From Crocodylus rhombifer (Eukaryota > Chordata > Crocodylia > Crocodylidae): 64,000 bases of DNA. How positions within the stretch are numbered: the stretch's first letter is position 1; each line of letters opens with the position of its first letter. Positions 55,340 through 64,000 of the stretch are shown in pieces. The stretch spans positions 62,001 to 126,000 of the forward strand of contig JAVSML010018999.1 of NCBI GenBank assembly GCA_038503035.1, in the 5' to 3' direction. The notes under the pieces were generated by a model. The model saw only the letters and a program-made list of their open reading frames with translations. It made no database searches and had not been told where the DNA came from. The position numbers and the translations under genes are program-made.

Positions 55340-56699
55340 ATGTAGGGGTGGACAAAATATGGCCTGTGGACAGATGTGGCCTGCCAAGGGATTTTTTTCA
55401 GCCCACAACAGGTCCCTCTGTCCTTCCTGGCCCAGACATGGGAGCAGCTGGGGCCATGGCATACACTCAGGGGCACACAGAAGGGCTGGGGCAGGGGAGT
55501 AGCTGCACTCACTTTCCATCAGTGGAGGCTCTTTCCAGCTGTTGCCACCGCTGAACCCAGCCTTGCTACCCAAGGACCCTGGCCCATCTGTCCCACAACA
55601 ACTGCCAGGGGCAGCACTCTTGAGGGCAGGGAGTGGCATTCAGAAGCAAGGCAGGTTGTGGGGCCGGGATCACGGGGCAGGAGCGCAGGATGGTGAAGCA
55701 CAGGGCTGGGGCCTGGGGCAGACCTGTGATTCACTGCCTGCACACCCCTGCCACAAGTGCTAGTTCCACAGGCAGAGGCTTGCAGGAAGCAGATCACGGG
55801 TCTTTCCTGGGCCCAGTCCCATGTTGTCACCACCCTAAGATTCCACCCTAGCCCCAGCTCTGGCCCCACCCACCCATCCTGCTTCCAGACAGCTCCCTGC
55901 CTCCCAGTGGACCCATCCCAGCCACTTGGCTGCATGCCCTACCCACACGGGTCCCAGCTGGTCTCAGACTGTGGCAGGGCCAGCCCAGGACACTTACTGA
56001 AGGTAAGGTCCTTGCTTCACATGCGGGGCAGGCAGTGGCTCCTCCATGAGGCAAGGTGAGGTGGGAGAGGGGGGATAGCACAGGCTCCATGGAACTGCTC
56101 CGCACCCCCGCATTGCCTTGGGGAGTGAGGAGGCACGTAGTGTCAGGGCTGGGGAGCGCAGCAGTTCCCCAGAGCTGGCAGAACCAATGGAGCAGTTCCA
56201 CAGAGCCAGTGGAGCCCATGCCAGCCCCTAACCCCAGTCCCCAACCCCGCCCTGCCTCATCTCAGGGTGGAGCCACTGCCTGCCCCACATGAGGAGTGAG
56301 GAGCTTACCTTCAGTAAGTGTCCCACACTGGCCAAGTGCCTCCCTTCCAATTCCACCAATTGATTGTGTCTGGCCCATAGCTGCCCCACAACATCAATTC
56401 TACCACTTGACTGTGTCCAGTCCATGGCTGCCTTGAAGCACTGCACTGCACTGCTCTGGGCAGCAGTTAGCATGGAGAAGGGTGGTGGGTGGGGCTCCAC
56501 ATAGGGCCAAATCCCACCTGCTCCCACCTGGACACTTGCTGCAGGACACTTACTGAAGCAGCACGGTCACGGGCCGCTACCCCCTTAGAGGGAACATTGC
56601 CAGCCACTCAGCCCAGAGATGAGCTGAGCCAAGTGAAGCCACTTAGAATGTTTTTGGTGAACTATTGAATGGGGGGGCAGGGGAAGGGGAGGTGCTGAC
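55340..56699. repeat. GC-rich repeat, probably hAT-like at its left edge
   Basis: The left edge GGGGTGGACAAAATATGGCC and then GTGGACAGATGTGGCC follow the 'GGGGTGG-CAAA-T--GGCC' pattern of hAT-derived repeats. Within it, CTTACCTTCAGTAAGTGTCC (56306) is the inverse of GGACACTTACTGAAGGTAAG (55987), and ACACTTACTGAAG recurs at 56548. These are small inverted and direct repeats. The long open frames on both strands are GC artefacts. Confidence 0.35.
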
Positions 56700-57706
56700 C
56701 TGGACTGCAACAACTCACCAAAACTCCTTAAGTGGGCCTCAGGCCCAAATACTTGCCCACTGTGATAAAAGAGGTCTTACATGTTGCACTGCCTGCTGGG
56801 TGCGTAGCCCCTCCCCTCATCTGCCATGACTTGATGTTATTTTTTACAAAGAGAGAGGGTTCAATGGAGACCTTCCTGGGAGGGCTTCCCTGGGAAATGG
56901 CAGTACTCACGCTTTAGGTGCTATGTTCCACGGGGCTTCACCTCCCCTACACACTGTCTACTTGCCAACCAGATGGGCGTCAGCACAATGGTGGTTCGGT
57001 CTTGCCAGCTTGACCACAACTTGCCTCAAGGGGCATCCCACGTCTGAGTGGGCTCAGGTGATATTTGTCCCTCCTGCCTTGATGTGTAGCTTTCCCTCCC
57101 TCAAGGCTGTCAGGCTATCTAGACGTAATGTCATGCCCACTGCAGTGCCTCAGAGTAGGGTTCTTTGTTCTCATGCCTCTTCTCCCTCTCTCTCTTATTT
57201 TCTCCTTTTGTTTTATTGTTTTTTCAAAAGAAATAGACTCCTGAGGAGGAGAAGGTTGTGGAGCTGCCTCCTTTCCCCCAGCCTCCTAGAGGGGGCTCAA
57301 ATGCCTCCCCTGCTCTGCCTGCTGGTGCTGCACCAGCTGTGCTGCTCCTCTCCAGTGCAGGAGTCTCAGCACGTCTGGCATACAGCACACTCTCTCTCCG
57401 GCTCCTCTCCCTCCCGGGTCCTGGCGGGGCTTTTAAATCTTCCCACAGTGACCAGCACGGCTGCCGCAATTGGTCCAGCTGTCCCCTGCCTGGGAAACAG
57501 CTGATTAAACAACCGGTGGAATGCTGGCTCATGCGGCCATGGCCGCAGCTCCTGCTTCTGCCCAGTGGGAGGTAAGTTTTCCCCTGGGGGGGGCTGTTTC
57601 TGGGGTTTGGGGCCCACGAGGATTATCCTCTCCCCTTTGGGACCACCTCACCGTCACACCCACCCCAATGTCTAGGGTCTGATTTTCCAACATCTAAGGT
57701 AACTAA
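56700..57706. other. Unassigned GC-rich sequence
   Basis: Long overlapping frames on both strands (up to 193 aa) are proline, serine and leucine rich and hold no domain. Possibly an unidentified transposable element. Confidence 0.3.
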
Positions 57707-57890
57707 TAGGGCTGTGCGAATCAGCACCATTCCAGTTTGCCTTGAGTTTTGATGGTTCAACAGAACAGCATTTTGTTTTTAATTTCATTTTGATTCGAAA
57801 CAGCTGTTCCATTCCATCAAAACAAAAAGGCTGTTTCAACACTGGTTTCGACGTTTCACTGGGGGTGGGAAGTCAGCCCAGCTGCAATAC
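57707..57890 (+). repeat. AGGGCTGTGCGAA interspersed repeat
   Basis: Starts TAGGGCTGTGCGAATCAGC and contains TTTCATTTTGATTCGAAACA and AAACAAAAAGGCTGTTTC blocks. Same family as 3043-3180 and 63897-64000. Confidence 0.6.
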
Positions 57891-58034
57891 CTCTTGCAAT
57901 TGCACCTCTAATTGTGGTGTAGACACAGCCCTACATTCTAGATTTTCCTAGTGCTTATAACCAGTCCAAATGCAGACATCATGATGCATTCATGCCTCCC
58001 ATTCTTTCCCCTGATAGAAATACACTTGAATACA

Positions 58035-58036
<2 letters not shown>

Positions 58037-58065
<29 letters not shown>
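58037..58065. repeat. Poly(A) tract
   Basis: Twenty-nine consecutive A residues with no recognised element immediately upstream. Confidence 0.95.
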
Positions 58066-58067
<2 letters not shown>

Positions 58068-58761
58068 CTTCTATACAGCTCTTAATTCTTGCCAGAGCCC
58101 ACAGCAATCTCCAGCCTACCAGATATGACACCGTCTGACTTCCCATTCATCCCATCTCTTCTGTCTTGGATGTTTTGTCTCAAGCCAAAGCTCAAAAGTT
58201 CTAAAAAGTCTTTTTCAGCAAAGAGTATTAGAGCAATTACTTGCAGGATTTGAGGTTGCATAACTAAATTAGAACTTGAGGGTTTTTTTGCCCTCTCAAG
58301 AGCATTGATGGTAAAGTCAGAGTGAGAAGCATCTCACCTTAGACATTAACCAAGTTTTCACTGTGCATTAAAGCAAATCAAAGCACTTTTCATCCCAATA
58401 TGCCAGGAAGGAAATGATAAATTCATTAAAACTTGATGCTACATTAAAACATTAGATTTAATGAAAGAGATCTTTGGTCATGGAGTCTCGATCCCTAAGA
58501 ACAGGAAAGAAGGGCAGATTAAAATACAAGTTCCCTGTTTCCTTTGGTGGTTGTATAACATGAAAGCCTTTAACCTGTCATGTTACCCTGAAATGTCACA
58601 TCGGCCTGATTTATTTCTCCAGTTCCTCCTAGCTAAGTCTAAACCATTTCCATTGTGGAGTCTGCAATGTGTCAAGTGTCTCCTGAAAGGAGCTTAATGT
58701 CATTTATACTCCCTGAGGTCAATGGGAACAGGAGATGCTTAGGCAAGTAGCACTTTGAGAA
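58066..58761. other. Intergenic sequence without recognised features
   Basis: AT-rich; only short frames without domains. Confidence 0.3.
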
Positions 58762-61700
58762 CAGGCAACCCCTGCTTAGTGCTCTTAATTGCTTCCAGAA
58801 AAAACAAGTGCTAAGTGAAACAGCGTTAAGTGAAACCAATTCTCCCATAGGAACGAATGTACGTAGAGATCTTTCATTTCCAAAGCTCCCCACTAGTACT
58901 ATAAAATCAATTAATTCAAACATCTAAATGTATGTAAATACTTTATTTAACATTTTGAACTTTGAAATAATGGATGAAATTACAAAATAAAGCAATGAAC
59001 TGTATGCACAGATGCACTTTCAGTTTCACTTTTTGCTTTAGGTTTCCTTCAGTGCTCTGAATTGAGCTGTCAGGGTTGGTGCCAGTTTCAGGGGATTTTG
59101 AAGTGCTTGGCTAAGAATTTTTTTAAGGGCTGGCTGCAGGGGTTGAAGCCAGAGTTGTGCACTTCTTGAAGAAGGAATCCATTGACAGCTGCACTTTGGG
59201 CTTCTTCTTTTCATCATAAAACAGCTTGTAACAATTAACTTCATTGTTACTCCTCTTGCAACTGCAGAACTGTGCTACATGTCATGGTCATTCTCAAAGT
59301 AGGAAAGAAAAGCTTCAAGAAGTTTGAAAGCTTCAGCCATGCCTTTACTGGTTAAAGCCCTTGTTGGTTGAACATCTTCCTCAGCATCTTCCTCCTATTC
59401 ATGGCTTCTCTGCTGCTCTGTTTGAATGAGGTCCTCATTGCTCAATTCCTCCCAGCTGGAATCCATCAACTCCTGAATGTCCTCAGGTTCAATCTCATCA
59501 AATCCAATTTTCCTTCCAAGCTCAATGATATTATCCTGAATTGTCACCGCTGGTTCCTCAACCTCATGGGAAACCTGGACACAGTCTGCCCAAAGCTTTT
59601 GCCAGACACCATTCATTGTTTTGGAGGCAACTTCATCCCAGGCACTTGAAATGTTATCTATTGCCTTGTGGAAATTATAGCCCTTCCAAAATTTTTTTAG
59701 GGTTGAAGCACCCTCTCCCTTCTGTAGCCCTGACTGCCTGCATGAATGTTTTCCTTATGTAATAAGCCTTAAAGGCAGCAGTGACACCCTGGTACATCAG
59801 CTGTATGATGGAGGTGGTATTTGGGGGCAGGAAAACAACTTTTACATTATCACTGAGGTCATCAAGTGTGGTAGGATGCCCTGGTGCATTGTCTAAAATA
59901 AGCAGTGCCTTGTGGGACAGATTGTTTTCGGCAGAGTATTTCTCAACTACAGGACAAAAATAATTCCTGAACCAACTCTGAAAGACATCGTCACCCGGGT
60001 CTTCTTAGACTTCCAAATGACTAACAGACTGCTTTTAAGATACCCCTTGAGAGCCCTGGGGTTTTCTGACTGGTATACAAGCATTGGTTTCAATTTAAAA
60101 TCCCCTGCAGCATTACCATGAAGCAATAAAGTAAGTCGATCCTTGGACACCGTGAAACCTGGCATCAACTTCTCCTTCCTAGAAAAGTTCATAGTTCATA
60201 GTTTTTAGGGTCGGAAGGGACCTGAGCAGATCATCTAGTCCAACCCCCTGCCATGGCAGGAAAGAGTATTGGCGTCAAACAACCCCAGCAAGATGTTCAT
60301 CCAGCCTCCTCTTAAACACCCCCAAGGTAGGAGCCTGCACCACTTCTCTTGGAAGCTGGTTCCAGACCCTAGCTGCCCTGACCGTGAAGTAGCGCCTCCT
60401 GATATCTAACCTAAACCTACCCTCTGCCAGCTTGTGACCATTATTCCTGGTCACTCCTGGCGGTGCTCGAGGAAACAGTGACTCCCCCAATGCCTGCTGA
60501 TCCCCCCTGACTAGTTTATAACAGGCCACAAGATCCCCCCTCAGCCTTCTCTTTTGGAGGCTGAACAGGTTCAGGTCCTGTAGCCTCTCCTCATAGGGCC
60601 TGCCCTGTTGTCCCCTAATCATACGAGTGGCCTCCTCCGGACCCTCTCGATGCCGTCAACATCCCTCTTGAAGTGCGGCGCCCAGAACTGGACGCAGTAC
60701 TCCAGCTGCGGCCTGACCAGTGTCGCATAGAGGGGGAGGATCACCTCTTTGGACCTGCTCGAGATGCATCTGTGGATGCATGCCAAGGTGTGGTTGGCCT
60801 TCCTTACTGCCTCCCCACACTGCCGGCCCATGTTCATCTTGGAGTCAATGATGACCCCCAGATCCTTTTCCGCCTCCGTGCTGACAAGAGGGGAGTTCCC
60901 CAACCTGTAGGTATGGTGCCGGTTGTTCCTCCCGAGGTGCATCACCTTGCACTTGTCTGTGTTGAATCCCATCCTATTCTCGTTCGCCCAGCCTTGTAAC
61001 CTGTCTAGGTCTGATTGTAGCCTGTTGCATCCTTCCAGTGTGCCCACGTCCCCCAACATCTTAGTGTCATCAGCAAATTTGAACAGGGTGCTTTTTACCC
61101 CCTCGTCCAAATCACTGATGAAGATGTTGAACAGTGTGGGCCCGAGGACCGAGCCCTGCAGAACCCCACTGCCCACGTCCTTCCAGGTTGAGAAGGACCC
61201 ATCCACTACCACCCTCTGGGTGCGGCCCTCCAGCCAGTTGGCGACCCATGTGACTGTGTGAGTGTCTACACCACAGCCCCCCAGTTCCTTAATGAGTGCA
61301 GGGTGAGAGACGGTGTCAAAAGCCTTCTGGAAGTCCAGGAAGATTATATCCACTGCTACCCCTGCATCTAATGATCTGGTGATCTGATTGTAAAAGGCCA
61401 CCAGGTTGGTCTGACAGGACCTGCCACTGATGAACCCATGTTGGTTGCCCCTAAGCATGCAGTCCCCAGCTGGCCCCTCCTGGATGTGTGCCAGAATAAT
61501 TTTCTCGAACAGCTTGCCTAGGATTGAGGTAAGACTAACCGTCCTATAGTTTCCCGGGTCCTCCTTCCTGCCTTTTTTGAAGATGGGGACCACGTTGGCC
61601 CTCTTCCAGTCCTCCGGTACCTCACCAGAGCACCACGAGTGCTCGTAAAGCCGTGCCAGGGGACTTGCAATGACCTCGGCCAGTTCCTTTAGAACTCTAG

Positions 61701-63599
61701 GGTGGAGATCATCCGGGCCAGCTGACTTGAATACGTCCAACCCCTCCAGAAGCTCCCTAACTAAATCCTCGCTAACCCGTGGCCCAGGTGTGCCTCCCCC
61801 GGGGCCCGAGGGGGTTCCAGCAGGGAGGTGGCTGTTCTGGTCCCTACTTAGGAAGATGGAGGCAAAGAAATGGTTAAACATGTTAGCTTTGCTGTCCGGT
61901 GTGACAACCAAGTTTCCCATCGCGTCCTGCAAGTGCCCCACATTACCCAGGACCTTCTATTTACCCGCTATGTATTTAAAAAAGGACTTCTTATTGTCCT
62001 TAATCTGGGAAGCTAGTCCCAGTTCCATCTCTGCCTTGGCCTTCCTAACTACCCCCCTAAATCCCCGAGCAACTACAGAATAGTCCTCCCTGGTGATGAC
62101 CTCTTCTTTCTATTGGGTGTAGGCCTCCTTTTTATCAAGGAGACATTCCCGGATGCTTTTGGTGAGCCACGGAGGCTTGTGTGCTCTCCTGCTCCCTTTG
62201 ATCCTTGTTGGGATTACCTTCCTTTGGGCTTGGAGGATCGTCTCCTTAAGGAGCGACCAGTCTCCTTGGACACCTGGCTCGCCTCCCCTCCAGGACCTCA
62301 GCGCTTCTCCAACTATCCTCCTTAGCTCGTTGAAGTCTGCCCTCCTAAAATCTAGGGCCGCTGCCTTACTGCATGCCTTTGCCACCTTGCGCTGGATGGT
62401 GAATTCCAGCAGGCAATGATCACTGTCGCCCAGGTGGTCGAGCACCCGCAGCCCCTTCACCAGGTCATCACCCGTGGCCAGCACTAGGTCCAACAAGGCA
62501 TCTCCCCTGGTGGGGCTGTGCACCTCCTGGGTTAGATGGAGGTCCTGCACTCCGGCCAAGAACCTACGTGAGCGTTCAGACCTGGCTGACTGTTCTTCCC
62601 AGCAGATGTCCGGGAAGTTCAGGTCCCCCATGACTACCACATCCTTAGCCTTCACTACCTCTGTGAGCTGACCAAAGAATTCCTGGTCAAGCTCTTCTCC
62701 CTGGTTGGGAGGTCTGTAGTAGACTCCCACCGTATGTCCTAGAAGGCATCCTCTTCCAAAAGAGGCCTATGTCATCAGCACTGAAGACTTGTTGAAGCAT
62801 ATAACCCCCCTCCTCAATTTCCACAAGCTTATTTTTATAGCTGGAAGCTGTTTGGGTGTCGGTACTAGCAGCCTCCCCCTGAATAGAAACATAATGCAAG
62901 TTGCTGCACCTCTTAAATCTTTTGAACCACCCCTTACTTGCATAAAAAGGCTCAGAAGCAGATCTCTCTGGCAAACGTTCTGTAAATCATCATACAGGCT
63001 CTTAGCCTTCTTCTAAATAAGCAGCATGCTCAAGGACATACAGTGTTGAATTGTATTCTCAATCCACACACTTAACAGCCTCTCCATTTCTAACATAATT
63101 GGAGCCATACTCCTACTGAGTTTCAAAGCATTTAAAGGAGTTATAATTCTACCACATTCTTTTATTTTGTCTTTATTTTTCAATATGGTCCTAACAGTTG
63201 ACCCAGCCAAATTTAATGCTCTACATACCTCATTCTGGTATTCCCCTGCTTCAATTCGCTTCAGGATACCCAATTTAAGCTCCACATTACGCTTTTTCAC
63301 TGTTTTTTTCTCAGCACTTGCACTCTGAGTCAGTTGAACGTTTCTGACTCATGGTAAAACTCAAAAAATGAAGCAAGGCAGTGGTACAAGCACAAAACAG
63401 CACAGAGCACAAAAGACCACACTGCACGAAAGCTTTTGGCAAGACAAGATGGCGACAACTGCGCACCACCAATGCTCCCTGCCTAATACCCATAAGCGTT
63501 ATAGCAAAACCCGTGACCGCTAAGTGAAACCAGGTATCAAAGTGAAATGAGTGCTATAGCCAAATAGCACTAAGCAAAACAGTATTAAGTGGGCTTCTG
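58762..63599 (-). mobile_element. Tigger (Tc1/mariner-pogo) DNA transposon, interrupted by a CR1
   Basis: The ends form a diverged inverted repeat: CAGGCAACCCCTGCTTAGTGC on the left and, on the other strand, CAGAAGCCCACTTAATACTG on the right. Without the CR1 insert the length is about 2.28 kb, close to Tigger1. The minus-strand transposase begins at 63300: a psq-type HTH (ELKLGILKRIEAGEYQNEV, LAGSTVRTILKNKDKI), then a CENP-B-type region (ASKGWFKRFKRCSNL). The first DDE block is ADDIGLFWKRMPSR at about 62750. After the insert come [20 protein letters not shown] (60100s), LLILDNAPGHPTTLDD (second Asp block, about 59895), NTTSIIQLMYQGV, and a C-terminus with DIQELMDSSWEELSNEDL. Scattered frameshifts show it is dead. 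Flanking TA duplications are not evident. Confidence 0.9.
60185..62736 (-). mobile_element. CR1 LINE inside Tigger, best-preserved reverse transcriptase in the window
   Basis: The element is flanked by TCCTAGAA on both sides (60177-60184 and 62737-62744). The minus-strand endonuclease (62110-62730) starts at MGVYYRPPNQGEELD and contains VVMGDLNFPDICWEEQ and DHLGDSDHCLLEF. Two stops separate it from the reverse transcriptase at 60619-61941 (440 aa) in the same frame. That frame has SAGPDDLHPRVLKELA, PEDWKRANVVPIFKKGRK, FLDFQKAFDTVSHPALI, FADDTK at about 61066-61077, and NRMGFNTDKCKVMHLG. One missing G at about 60625 shifts the frame. The C-terminus (60275-60622) ends VVQAPTLGVFKRRLDEHLAG. The 3' end has GGTCGGAAGGGACCTGAGC on the plus strand. 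It is truncated within the endonuclease. Confidence 0.95.
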
Positions 63600-63896
63600 G
63601 GAACTTTAGGGTTCAGCCCTACTTTGAGGGCCAAGCTTATCAAACTGTTTATATTCCTTAGATTTAATATGTGGCCTTATGAACTATAGCAGCTGTGTTT
63701 GGAGATGGCATCACAACACTACACACATCTGTGCAGTCTCAAAATATTCCTTCAGACACTAGCCAAACCAGTCCCTGCAGGCACCAGTCTCCTCCCCCTT
63801 CAGCTCTTTCCAGCCTTCAGAAACAAAGGGTGGCTTGCTGAGAGGTAGATTAGCAAGTATTCATCTAGGGCAAATTGAGAGAGAAAGATGGTTCTC

Positions 63897-64000
63897 AATA
63901 GGGCTGTGCGAAATTTTGCCACCAGTTTTGTTTCCACGCTGTTTCAACCTGTTTTGAGGTTGAAACAGCAAAATCAAAATGAAACAGATATGGTTGAAAC
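63897..64000 (+). repeat. AGGGCTGTGCGAA interspersed repeat, cut by the window edge
   Basis: Starts TAGGGCTGTGCGAAATTTTG, followed by TTGAAACAGCAAAATCAAAA, and runs off the end. Same family as 57707-57890. Confidence 0.6.

Noticed and set aside
55376..57617. Frames of 70-193 aa in GC-rich DNA as genes
   Set aside because: Competing frames occur on both strands, composition is Pro/Ser/Leu rich, and repeat-like edges are present.

Overview
This window is vertebrate genomic DNA from a sauropsid. I judge it most likely crocodilian, with a turtle as the alternative. The reasons are: interrupted genes with GT/AG introns, many CR1 LINE copies from several subfamilies, a Tigger DNA transposon, ancient L3/CR1-like LINE relics, and no mammalian-type SINEs. 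The species call is inference. A 10-base run of N at 30164-30173 marks an assembly gap.

Host genes are sparse and immune-related. A CC chemokine gene whose first exon lies left of the window has its exons 2 and 3 at 570-684 and 1262-1352. A complete three-exon paralog lies at 21364-24724 (exons 21364-21421, 24048-24162, 24634-24724; 87 aa). Exons 2 and 3 have identical lengths (115 and 91 bp) and phases in the two genes. Between them lie decayed copies of the same unit: flank-like relics near 2035-2470, 8580-9960 and 16380-19940, and a 3'-UTR-like scrap near 12236-12300. The interval therefore looks like a tandem chemokine array with birth-and-death history. Further right, 50080-50394 is a clean phase 1-1 immunoglobulin V exon, best matched by eye to the NKp30/NCR3 type. 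Its leader and transmembrane exons were not found. Two weak candidate tail exons lie downstream.

Most of the rest is transposable element. CR1 copies lie at 3183-4195, 4442-6995, 11440-11735, 23036-23165, 32726-33610, 35378-38110, 38740-44215, 44222-46108, 46590-47765, 54165-54930 and 60185-62736. The 38740-44215 copy is close to full length: it retains 5' UTR repeats, a decayed ORF1 with an SGNH/GDSL-esterase-like domain, endonuclease and reverse transcriptase. Five solo LTRs with TG...CA ends and 5-bp target duplications are visible (7103-8207, 18958-19373, 21504-22437, 34363-35308, 42177-43094). A sixth is possible at 26107-26782.

Nested insertions give relative dates. The LTR at 42177-43094 sits inside a CR1 reverse transcriptase. 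The CR1 at 60185-62736 sits inside a Tigger transposase (58762-63599) and is flanked by an 8-bp duplication. The LTR at 18958-19373 is absent from the paralogous site near 9683, so it postdates that duplication. Other relics are a Myb/SANT-like domain (10540-10900) and a Tx1/L1-type endonuclease scrap (29150-29500). There are also a repeat family carrying a tRNA-like segment (three copies) and short non-autonomous repeats. No tRNA, rRNA or CRISPR feature was seen, as expected for such DNA.
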